From assembly GCA_938083195.1 (NCBI GenBank), contig CALKCK010000030.1:1-64000 (forward strand): DNA of 64,000 nucleotides. The letters run 5' to 3'. Shown here one piece after another: positions 29,727 to 38,256 of the stretch. Made by a program: the position numbers and the translations under genes. Positions within the stretch are counted from its first letter, which is position 1. The number at the start of each line of letters is the position of its first letter. This stretch comes from an uncultured Pirellulaceae bacterium (GTDB lineage: Bacteria; Planctomycetota; Planctomycetia; Pirellulales; Pirellulaceae). A model generated the notes under the pieces. The model saw only the letters and a list, made by a program, of their open reading frames with translations, made no database searches and had not been told where the DNA came from.

Positions 29727-29977
29727 TACGCTACCAAAGAAGGGGTTTTCCGTGCCTGACTTTGTTATTCTTGCACTCGCTAAGGGCAACTTCAACCATG
29801 GAATTGAGAATGAAGCGGAATCGTGAGGGGATTCTGCCGTTTAGTCGGTTTAAACGTGAAAATGCGTTTTTAACCACGCGAAGTTAGTGATCAGCTGTTT
29901 TCGTCGACACTGCAAGTGAAGCGGTCTGCATTTGTGGTTGGAAGGAATGTAGCGTTTGAATTAGATCGCATGACGCC

Positions 29978-31126
29978 TTAATTCATTTCTAGGAGCCAGC
30001 GGTAATGCCGGTCGATATTGCTGACACAGTTTTCAACCGAAAATTTGGCTATGGCCATGGCTCTCAATTGGCTGCCGATGGCATTTAATTTTTCTGTTGA
30101 GGTCGACAAATCGATAACTTTTTCCGCGATCACTGCTGGACTCTCTGTCGGAACCAACAACTCGTCGAACTCCGGTGACGATAAGATCTCCGGTGTTCCG
30201 CCTACGTTCGTGGCAATCATTGGGAGCCCACTGGCGGCTGATTCGAGTAACACACGTCCCAGGGGTTCTTGGCGAGCGGGGTGAATCAGGATCGTTGACT
30301 GTCGCATTAAGTTGGGAATGTCATCGCGGATGCCAAGCCAGGATATCCGATCACTGTGGGGAGAGTTGGTGACCAGTTGTTTCAGTCCCTGTTCGTATTC
30401 GATCGCTTCCTGTTTCTGTGAATAGCGTTGTCCAACGATCGCGAGTTCGGCTGTAGGTATTTCCGAAGCAACTCTTAGAAATGCGTCGATTAAGGAATCG
30501 ACTCCTTTGCGAACTCCAATTTGTCCCACGAATAATAATTTCGGGTGATTTAATGTTGAATGAGGAGCTTCAGTTATGGGAAGCGTATTAGAGGTTTCGT
30601 CGGGAGAAAAGACGGTGGTGTCGATTCCATTGTGGACAACGAATGTTCGCGATGGATCGAGGCCACGTTCGCAATGCCATTGCTTTGTGGCGTGGGATAC
30701 AGCGATGAGCCGGTCGATCTGGTTGAGGTCGGCCATGGCGGTCTTGCTCAGCTTTAAAATGTCGCGGAGATATCCAAGGCTTGGAATGGCAAGCGATCGG
30801 CAGACGGGACCGCAGATGCGACCGGTTGAAAGGCTGTTGCAATGAACTAGGTCGCAGCCAACGCTGGTAGAAAGTGTCGCAAATTCCTCGCGGATTTCTG
30901 TCTGTGATTTTTTTACGCCGCTTGCGTCGTGCATGCAAAAGTCAACCACTTCGACTTTGGATTCGCGCAGTCGATTTGCGAAAGGTGATTGCTGAGGGAC
31001 GGCAGCTTTGAAATTCCAGCCGCATTGCCGTAAGCCATCGACGAGAGTGAGAAATGAATTCTCGCCGCCGTTAACAGATCCATATTCGCTGGCTACGAGA
31101 ATCTTGTTTTTCAAAATTTTACCCAA
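29978..31126 (-). CDS. GT4-type glycosyltransferase
   Basis: This 382-aa GT-B enzyme starts ILVASEYGSVNGGENSFL, with a Gly-rich acceptor loop, and continues with the donor-domain LLFVGQIGVRKGVDSLIDAF. It ends with the family signature H-P-A-R-Q-E-P-L-G-R-V-L-L-E-S-A-A-S-G-L, which carries the EX7E nucleotide-sugar motif. It would transfer a sugar from an NDP donor to a glycan or lipid; the acceptor is unknown. It follows korB by about 108 nt on the same strand and stands alone, not inside an obvious polysaccharide cluster. Confidence 0.88.
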   Translation of the reverse strand: MGKILKNKILVASEYGSVNGGENSFLTLVDGLRQCGWNFKAAVPQQSPFANRLRESKVEVVDFCMHDASGVKKSQTEIREEFATLSTSVGCDLVHCNSLSTGRICGPVCRSLAIPSLGYLRDILKLSKTAMADLNQIDRLIAVSHATKQWHCERGLDPSRTFVVHNGIDTTVFSPDETSNTLPITEAPHSTLNHPKLLFVGQIGVRKGVDSLIDAFLRVASEIPTAELAIVGQRYSQKQEAIEYEQGLKQLVTNSPHSDRISWLGIRDDIPNLMRQSTILIHPARQEPLGRVLLESAASGLPMIATNVGGTPEILSSPEFDELLVPTESPAVIAEKVIDLSTSTEKLNAIGSQLRAMAIAKFSVENCVSNIDRHYRWLLEMN

Positions 31127-31234
31127 GATTCATCGTTGAAAAAAAACCGGGCCGGCAGGGTATCGGTTGGCCTCACCACTAAATATTTTTGCACGACTAG
31201 GTTCTGTGAGCGATCAATTGAGATTGCCCACGCA

Positions 31235-32245
31235 TTAATCAACCTGCCAGGTATCGCCGGAGTGGAACAAGTTTTGCAACTCCCCTGCCCCCTTTTCCGA
31301 GACAGCGTCGTCGACTTGCGAATTGATCATTTCGTCGTAGGTCGGTCGGTCAACGTCTCGAAATACGCCAATCGGTTCTGGGAATTCTGGATGTCGCATA
31401 CGGCTCAACAAAAATGCCAGTTGGGAATTGGGAGCCTTCTCATCGTGAAACAGGAGATCGTCTTGAGCAACATTGGCAAGCTCAACAACTTCCGGGTTAA
31501 ATCCATTGAGTTGGATTCCTTTGGTTCCGCCGGCATAAATGAGGGGCTTGCCATGCTCGAGGAGAAGCGTCGTCTCTGCCTTGGTGTTTTTGTTTTTTGC
31601 GTAATCCCAAATGCCATCATTAAACACGTTGCAGTTTTGGTAGACTTCTAAAAAAGAGGTCCCTTTATGGGCTGCCGCACGTTTCATCATTGCAACGAGG
31701 TGCTTAATGTTGGTGTCGATTGACCGAGCAACAAAGCTGGCCTCGGCGGCAATGGCAACTGAGATGGGATTCAGAGGGTGGTCGATTGACCCACGAGGTG
31801 TGCTCTTGGTGACTGAGCCAACCTTTGAGGTGGGCGAATATTGTCCCTTGGTGAGTCCATAAATTGCGTTGTTAAAGAGAATGATGTTTACATCAACATT
31901 TCGTCGCACGATATGCATGAAATGATTTCCGCCGATGCTCAACGCATCGCCATCCCCAGTAATGACCCAAATGTCAAGTTCTGGGCGGGTTGATTTAAGA
32001 CCCGTTGCGAAGGCGGGGGCACGACCATGAATGCTGTGCATGCCATAAGTGTTCATGTAATAAGGGAATCGACTGGAGCAACCGATCCCGGAAATGAATA
32101 CAGTGTTTTCTCGTGTGGATCCAATCTCAGGAAGCACTTTCTTCATCTGTGCAAGAATTGAATAGTCGCCGCATCCCGGGCACCATCGCACGTCTTGATC
32201 TGAAGCAAAGTCAGCTGGTTTCAGGACAGGTAGTTCAGTACTCAT
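31235..32245 (-). CDS. korB: 2-oxoacid:ferredoxin oxidoreductase, beta subunit
   Basis: This 336-aa TPP- and iron-sulfur-binding subunit probably belongs to 2-oxoglutarate:ferredoxin oxidoreductase. C-P-G-C-G-D (about residues 22-27), I-G-C-S-S-R-F and a later Cys in Q-N-C-N-V provide four cysteines for a [4Fe-4S] cluster. The TPP motif is GDGDALSIGGNHF with NNAIYGLTKGQ. The enzyme decarboxylates a 2-oxoacid to the acyl-CoA and reduces ferredoxin. It follows the alpha subunit by 62 nt on the same strand. 2-oxoglutarate is favoured by resemblance to KorB, but other oxoacids are possible. Confidence 0.92.
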   Translation of the reverse strand: MSTELPVLKPADFASDQDVRWCPGCGDYSILAQMKKVLPEIGSTRENTVFISGIGCSSRFPYYMNTYGMHSIHGRAPAFATGLKSTRPELDIWVITGDGDALSIGGNHFMHIVRRNVDVNIILFNNAIYGLTKGQYSPTSKVGSVTKSTPRGSIDHPLNPISVAIAAEASFVARSIDTNIKHLVAMMKRAAAHKGTSFLEVYQNCNVFNDGIWDYAKNKNTKAETTLLLEHGKPLIYAGGTKGIQLNGFNPEVVELANVAQDDLLFHDEKAPNSQLAFLLSRMRHPEFPEPIGVFRDVDRPTYDEMINSQVDDAVSEKGAGELQNLFHSGDTWQVD

Positions 32246-32307
32246 GGTTCAATACTTTGAATTTGAAATAAGGATTGAGGGTTAGAAGGTGTTCAGCTGG
32301 TGAAGAA

Positions 32308-34182
32308 TTAGCTGACGACTTCGCGTGTGGCAGCCTTGATGCCGTCAACAATTTCACTGACGTGAAAAGGTTTGCCTTGGATTTTATTGATGCCGATAAC
32401 ATCCACAAGAAATTGTTGCCGGATCAATGCGGACATTTGTCCCGTGTTAAGTTCCGGCACAATGATACGATCAAATTGCTGAATAAGCGATTCTAGGTTG
32501 CGCGGGAAAGGGTTGATCCAGCGGAGGTGGACGTGCCCTATGTTCATGCCGTCGGCGAGGCAGGTTTGGACTGCGGTATGGCAAGCACCGTAAGTTCCGC
32601 CCCAGCTGATGACAAGCGTTCCGTTGTTGCTGCCTTCGAGTTCGGCTTCGTCGACGAATTCTGCAACCATTTCGACTTTTTTAGCACGAGTTTCAACCAT
32701 GTGCTGATGATTCGCAGGGTCGTAGCTCACATTGCCGGTGCCATCCTGTTTTTCGAGGCCTCCCACGCGGTGCATTAAATCGGGAGTGCCTGGTAAAGCC
32801 CATGGACGAGCTAGGTTCTCGTCGCGTTTGTATGGCAGGAATTCTTCTTCGCCATTAAATTCGGTGGGGTGACTGACTTCGATTTTAGGCAAGGTGTCGA
32901 TTTCAGGAATTTTCCAAGGTTCGGCTCCGTTCGCAATATAACCATCGGAAAGGATAACAACCGGCGTCATGTAGCGAGTTGCGACTTGCCAGGCTTCGAT
33001 TGCGGTTTGAAAGCAATCACTTGGACTGCGGGCAGCGATAATTGGCAATGGCGATTCACCATTTCGGCCGTACATCGCCATCATTAAATCAGATTGTTCC
33101 GTTTTAGTGGGCAGTCCTGTGCTAGGCCCTCCCCGTTGGACATCGATAATTATCATGGGAAGCTCCAGGATAAGCCCCAGTCCCATGCCCTCTCCCTTGA
33201 GCGCGATGCCCGGGCCACTACTGGTCGTGACGGCCATGCTGCCGCCAAATGCTGCACCCACTGCAGAACAGACAGCGGCAATTTCATCTTCGGCTTGAAA
33301 AGTTCTAACGCCAAAGTTTTTATGTTTGCTCAACTCGTGCAAGATATCGCTGGCAGGGGTGATCGGATAAGAGCCTAGAAATAATTCTTTGCCGCTTAAC
33401 TTTGACGCTGCAATCAAACCCCATGCGAGTGCCTGATTGCCCATGACATTTCGATACGTGCCGGTCTTCAGTTCAGCTTTCGGGACTTGGTAGGTGGAGG
33501 CAAAGTCTTCGGTTGTTTCCCCGTAGTGCCAACCGGATTTAAGTGCGAGACGATTGGCCTCAGCGATCTCTGGTTTAGAGGAAAATTTGTTTTCGATAAA
33601 GCGTAGGGTCGGTTCTACATCTCGACCGTAAAGCCAAAACACCAAGCCCATCGCAAAAAAGTTTTTGCAGCGGTCGGCTAACTTAACGGAGAGTCCAGTG
33701 GGTTCAACGGCGCCACGAGTCAATGTCGTCATTGGCACTCGGATCGTCCGGTAGTTTTCAATCGTGCCGTCTTCGAGTGGATTGTCTGCCAGTTTTGCAA
33801 GCTTCAAATCTTTCGCTTCAAAACTGTCGGAATTGACAATCAAAATGCCTGTTCCCTTAAGGTCAGAAAGATTGGTGACCAGGGCTGCAGGGTTCATACA
33901 AACGAGAGCATCTAGCCCATCGCCAGGAGTGAAGATTTCCTCTGCAGAAAACTGAACCTGAAAACCGCTTACGCCAGCTCTGGTTCCTCGCGGAGCGCGG
34001 ATTTCTGCTGGAAAGTCAGGAAACGTTGCAACATCATTGCCAGACAAAGCGGACGTATTGGTGAGTTGGGTTCCCAGCAGTTGCATACCGTCTCCAGAGT
34101 CACCGGCGAGTCGGACGGTAACACCGGACACGGATTCGGAAGGTTTTTGCGTGGGTGGAAACTGTTCGTTGGCACTTATCAT
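32308..34182 (-). CDS. korA: 2-oxoacid:ferredoxin oxidoreductase, fused gamma-alpha subunit
   Basis: This 624-aa protein joins a gamma domain (about 20-200, starting VRLAGDSGDGMQLLG) to the alpha PYR domain (from about 235, GNQALAWGLIAASKLSGKELF). It includes the YPITPASDILHEL and TSSGPGIALKGEGMGL segments and a C-terminal Rossmann-like part. It pairs with KorB to form the oxoacid oxidoreductase linking the TCA cycle to ferredoxin. The gamma-alpha fusion is normal for this subfamily, seen in many aerobic bacteria. It is the first gene of the korA-korB-glycosyltransferase run; a palindrome lies upstream at 34390. Confidence 0.93.
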   Translation of the reverse strand: MISANEQFPPTQKPSESVSGVTVRLAGDSGDGMQLLGTQLTNTSALSGNDVATFPDFPAEIRAPRGTRAGVSGFQVQFSAEEIFTPGDGLDALVCMNPAALVTNLSDLKGTGILIVNSDSFEAKDLKLAKLADNPLEDGTIENYRTIRVPMTTLTRGAVEPTGLSVKLADRCKNFFAMGLVFWLYGRDVEPTLRFIENKFSSKPEIAEANRLALKSGWHYGETTEDFASTYQVPKAELKTGTYRNVMGNQALAWGLIAASKLSGKELFLGSYPITPASDILHELSKHKNFGVRTFQAEDEIAAVCSAVGAAFGGSMAVTTSSGPGIALKGEGMGLGLILELPMIIIDVQRGGPSTGLPTKTEQSDLMMAMYGRNGESPLPIIAARSPSDCFQTAIEAWQVATRYMTPVVILSDGYIANGAEPWKIPEIDTLPKIEVSHPTEFNGEEEFLPYKRDENLARPWALPGTPDLMHRVGGLEKQDGTGNVSYDPANHQHMVETRAKKVEMVAEFVDEAELEGSNNGTLVISWGGTYGACHTAVQTCLADGMNIGHVHLRWINPFPRNLESLIQQFDRIIVPELNTGQMSALIRQQFLVDVIGINKIQGKPFHVSEIVDGIKAATREVVS

Positions 34183-34558
34183 TCGAAACTCGTAACAAAC
34201 TCAGACGGTAGTCGGATCGTGCTGCCAAATCACATTTGATATTGACACTGCAATTTAGTCTTTTTCTATCGATATCGGTACTTAAAATGTACCAGTCGAT
34301 CGGGGTCCTGACGACATCGCCCCGGTTGGTGTACTTATTCTCCAATTCGGCGTGAACCGAGAGTTAGCGTTATTGGATCCTTTCGCCCCCCGTTCAAATA
34401 GTGAACGGAATTATCAAGGAGTTGAAGTTTCCCAGATATGACCGGTTTTCGAAAGGGGAAAACATCTGTTAGACTCAGAGTAGTGGCCGCTTTTTGGCAA
34501 TTAATTTAGCAACCAGCACCTACTCAATCAAACACTTAACAGAGGTTAACCTACTGCG
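34183..34558. other. Divergent regulatory region between korA and ndk
   Basis: These 376 bases separate korA (minus) and ndk (plus) and must hold both promoters. The one clear structure is the inverted repeat at 34390-34408. No supported small gene is visible. Confidence 0.4.
34390..34408. promoter_or_regulatory. Palindrome CCGTTCA-N5-TGAACGG, candidate operator
   Basis: Two perfect 7-bp half sites, CCGTTCA at 34390-34396 and TGAACGG at 34402-34408, are separated by AATAG. The symmetry, the 12-bp centre-to-centre spacing and its place between divergent genes suggest a dimeric repressor or activator site. No T run follows, so a terminator is unlikely. Confidence 0.4.
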
Positions 34559-35017
34559 ATGGAAAGATCACTCGTATTACTCAAGCCCGACTGCGTTCAG
34601 AGACGTCTCGTGGGCACCATCATTTCCCGATTTGAGGAAAAGGCCATCAACATCATTGCGATGAAGTTGATCCAGGTGACACCTGAACTGTCAAAGCAAC
34701 ACTACGCTGAGCATGTAGAAAAGCCATTTTACCCAGGTCTTGAAGAATTTATCACCGGTGCTCCTGTTGTGGCTATGGTGGTCGAAGGCCTCGAAGTCAT
34801 CCGTGTTGTTCGTGAGATGCTTGGGGCAACCAATGGATTGAACGCTGCTTCGGGGACGATTCGTGGCGATTTTAGTAGCAGTCGTCAGATGAATCTCGTT
34901 CATGCTTCCGATGGCCCAGAAGCATCAGCCCGAGAAATTAATCTCTATTTTGGTGATGACGAAATTTGTGAATACACACCAACGCTGACACCGTGGCTAA
35001 AAGCTGGTGACGAATAG
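34559..35017 (+). CDS. ndk: Nucleoside diphosphate kinase
   Basis: This 152-aa enzyme equilibrates NDP and NTP pools by a phospho-histidine intermediate. It starts with the typical ERSLVLLKPDCVQRRLVG. The active-site motif N-L-V-H-A-S-D-G-P-E carries the catalytic His (about 117), and RGDFSSS provides nucleotide contacts. Length is normal. A strong terminator follows at 35045, so it is probably monocistronic. Confidence 0.96.
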   Translation: MERSLVLLKPDCVQRRLVGTIISRFEEKAINIIAMKLIQVTPELSKQHYAEHVEKPFYPGLEEFITGAPVVAMVVEGLEVIRVVREMLGATNGLNAASGTIRGDFSSSRQMNLVHASDGPEASAREINLYFGDDEICEYTPTLTPWLKAGDE

Positions 35018-35044
35018 TCGTCAAGAACAATCTTGAGAACTAGA

Positions 35045-35075
35045 AAACCCACAGTGTGAACTGTGGGTTTTTTTT
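35045..35075 (+). terminator. Rho-independent terminator of ndk
   Basis: AAACCCACAGT (35045-35055) pairs with ACTGTGGGTTT (35060-35070) around a 4-nt loop and continues into eight T residues (35068-35075) on the plus strand. It lies 27 nt after the ndk stop. Confidence 0.9.
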
Positions 35076-35311
35076 GTGCGGTTAAAGTGTGAGGGGGAGG
35101 GATTCTTGATTTTCGAGAGATTCAAAGGATGGCTACTGCTCCCGTGAGCGGTTTGGAATCGCGATATGGAAATTTGGGTATCGTCGATTTTTGTATGCGT
35201 GCAAACAAACAATTGCGAATAACGGTGGGTGTTGTGCGCGAGGCCATTTAATCTTGAATGAACTAGCTTGGATTATTTGACGATCTTGGTTGTTCTCGAT
35301 AGTCTGGATGT

Positions 35312-37963
35312 ATGAAAGCTCACAACCGAATTTTAATCGCCGGCCTTGGTTTTGCTCTCCTGGGATGCAATGGTAATTCTGAGCCCATTGAAAAATCCGC
35401 TCCTCCTGAAAAGGTGGTGGATAGAGTCTCCCTCTCGCCTGAACAGGCAAGCATTCAAGGGATCACGGATTCTGAGACTTTGATTCAGTCTTTATCAGCA
35501 AAAAAAAGTATGCTGGGCCGCTCTCTAATTGATTCCGGCATCGATACGTCTGCCTTCGCGGTTGAGGCGGTGCAGTGCCGTGGTCTTCAAGATGTAGATT
35601 TAAAAGATTTACTCGCGCGGTCTTCTTCTGAGTCAGCCAAATCGTCTTTGCTGCCGCAGGATTTGGCAACCGAAGTGTTATGGCCAATTTCTGAGGAACA
35701 GCATTCGTTAAGTCTTCGAGAAGTTTGGCAACCGCTGTCACGTCAAAACGAATTCGAAAACGCACAGTTCGGAGTGCTTTCGGGAGCCTTGTTGCCAAGC
35801 GGAGATTTCGAAATGGCGACAAAGTTTGAAGGTCGCATTCGCACTGCCGACGGATCTCTTTTGGGTGTAATTGGTTATCAAACTTTGGTGTGGCATCGCT
35901 CCGATACAGGCGACTGGAAAATAGCTCAGTGGAAGCAAGAGAAATTAAAGGTCATTAATTCGGTTTCGTCTTTGTTTGAAGACGTAACAAGACAAGCGAT
36001 CACTGACCCCGTTACTTTTGAAAAGCTGTCGACCGCTTCCCATGAGGAGTTAATTATTCAGCGTTGCGATGAGTTGGAGGAATCCGTGCGACAGGCTGAT
36101 GCTTCAGGCGGCCAATCCCAGAAGCAAAGACAAGAAATGGTTGCGAATTTTGCGGCCCGAGCGGAGTACAAGGGGTGCAACGATTGGACCTCCGTTGGGC
36201 AGTATCCGGCAGTCAGTTCCGTCGATTTTAATCAAGACGGTTTTGATGATTTATTTGTCACCGATCGCTGGCAACCGCCGCAAATGCTTCGCGGCAACGA
36301 TGACGGTACCTTTACTGATGTGACCAGCGAGGTCGGGCTTGAAGTCGATGAAATGGTGACCTGTGGTTATTTCTTTGATTATGACAACGATGGCGATGCT
36401 GATTTGATGCTTGGCCTTTCACTCGTGCCCAGCTTGTTTTATGAAAATCAAGATGGCAAATTCACTCCTCACGCGGAGATTAATCGGGTTTTGAAAGACG
36501 TTCGGTGTGTGAATGCAATATCGATTGCCGATGTTAACCGTGATGGACTGTTGGATATGTACCTAAGCACCTACGCGACGGGGACCGGACCAATTGAAGA
36601 TTGGATCGGATTTATTACCACGGAAAAGGAGCAATTGAAAACGCGTTTGAAAATTGAGCGCGCCGACAAGTTTGTGGATCGAGGCGGCCCTCCAAATATT
36701 CTATTGATGAACCGGGGCGGAGGATTCGAGTGGGCCAAAATCTCTGATGAATTGAAGCAGTACCGAGGCTCCTACCAGAGTTCTTGGGTGGATTACGACA
36801 GTGACGGAGATCCAGACCTCTATGTCTGTAATGATTTTGCTCCCGATGTGTTTTTGCGAAACGATACCGTGAAAGGCAGTTTCAAGCCTGAGTTTGTCGA
36901 CGTCACGCCCGATATTATTCCAACGATGGATATGGGATTTGGAATGGGATGTTCCTGGGGCGATTTTAATAACGACGGTGATCTCGATTTATATGTATCT
37001 AATATGTACTCCAAAGCAGGTAATCGAATTGTGGATCAAGTAGCAGGGTCCGATCCGAGGCTGAAAGTTTCGGCTCATGGTAATTTCTTGTTTGAAAATG
37101 AAGGTGGGAAGTTTCGGCAAATTGCTGGACCGGATGAAGATCAACAGCATGTCGCTCGAGTCGGTTGGTCATTCGGTGGGCAGTTTGCTGATTTTGACAA
37201 TGACGGAGAACTTGATCTTTATGTTCCCAGTGGGTGTTATTCGGCACCTTCCGAAGTAAAGACCAAAATCGATTTGTGAAGTTGTCTCTGGCGCGAAGCG
37301 GTTCGCTTCGGTGTGGGACGGGACTCCGAATTTTCGATGGCCGAACAGTGGGGGGCGTTAGAGTCAACTCGGACGATCTTTTTTGAATGGACGGATCAGC
37401 CTCCTGAGGGAGAAAGGCACCTCAATAGTAATTCACTGAGTGGCCAGGAGCGAAACCGGATATTTTTTCGAAGAGACGGGAATTATGAAGACCTTTCACT
37501 CGTTTCGGGTGCGGATTTTATGTCGGACGGCCGAAGTTTTGTGCTGTTTGATTACGATCGTGATGGTTGGCTCGATCTTGGAGTTGCCAGTTCGAACCAT
37601 CCACGCTTTCGAATCGTAAGAAATAAGATTGGAGATCAGGCCAAGATCGATAATCAGTTTCTCGAAATTTCACTCGTCGGTGGACAAACATCAGCTTCGC
37701 CTAGCGACGAGTGGAGTTCGCGAGACGCTTTTGGCTCGATGGTAAAAGTGACAACGTCCAAGAACCAACGGCTGTTCCAGCTTTCATGCGGGGAGGGACT
37801 ATCGGGCGTCAACGCCCAGAGAATTCATGTTGGCTTGGGGCCCCTTCAATCAGTTGACCGAATTGAAGTATTGTGGCCTAGTGGAAAGACCACGGTTCTT
37901 GAGAATGTTGAAGCCGGAGAGCGTATTACGGTTTATGAGAACCCGGAGATGTCGAAGGACTAG
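35312..37963 (+). CDS. Probable selenocysteine FG-GAP/ASPIC_UnbV lipoprotein, copy 1
   Basis: I read this as one 883-residue protein with the in-frame TGA at 37277-37279 decoded as Sec656. The N-terminus is a lipoprotein signal (lipobox ALLGC). About 230 residues of unknown fold follow, then FG-GAP/VCBS propeller repeats with Ca-binding-like DxNxDG loops such as DFNQDGFDD, DYDNDGDAD and DFNNDGDLD. After the TGA the frame continues S-C-L-W-R-E-A-V-R-F-G and ends in an ASPIC/UnbV domain (VLWPSGKTTVLENVEAGERI). The TGA site gives a Sec-Ser-Cys motif, redox-like. Without recoding it would be a 655-aa protein followed by an orphan 216-aa frame starting GTG at 37313 with no ribosome site. Copy 2, 294 nt downstream, has the same arrangement. 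A hairpin after the TGA fits a SECIS. It is probably an outer-membrane or periplasmic surface protein; function unknown. Confidence 0.8.
37280..37319 (+). promoter_or_regulatory. Candidate bacterial SECIS element, copy 1
   Basis: Fourteen nt after the TGA, CGAAGCG (37294-37300) pairs perfectly with CGCTTCG (37304-37310), closing the loop GTT. A lower helix GTCTC (37284-37288) with GGGAC (37315-37319) is possible across a small internal loop. The apical loop begins with G and sits 21 nt after the TGA. Both points meet the general bacterial SECIS rule (apical loop about 16-37 nt from UGA, G in its first two positions). The hairpin lies within the continuing coding sequence, as bacterial SECIS elements do. 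Confidence 0.65.
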
Positions 37964-38256
37964 GTTTGCACCGTTCGTTTGTTTTCGAACTGTGCTCTCG
38001 GCAAAGTTAGTCGCTGAAAAGTGGCTCGGACCAATAGCCGGACATTCAGAATCATCTGGATTAGGCCAAGGTGCGATAGTTATCCCCCCCGAACCTTCCC
38101 TGTTTTTTGGCTCGATTAAAAGTTGGCGTTCGGGCAGTTGTCCGGTTGGGTTAAGATGAGAAGATAGATTTTGCATTGACTCTAGCCTGATGGCGAGACG
38201 TCAGTGGTAACCACGGCGGTGTTGGTCATGGTCAGCATCATCGTAAGGCTTAAAAT

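Noticed and set aside
37313-37963. Separate 216-aa gene starting with GTG after the first FG-GAP gene
   Set aside because: Its frame is continuous with the upstream gene across a TGA, it has no ribosome site, and conserved residues (SCLWREAVRFG) precede the GTG. It is treated as the C-terminal part of a Sec protein.
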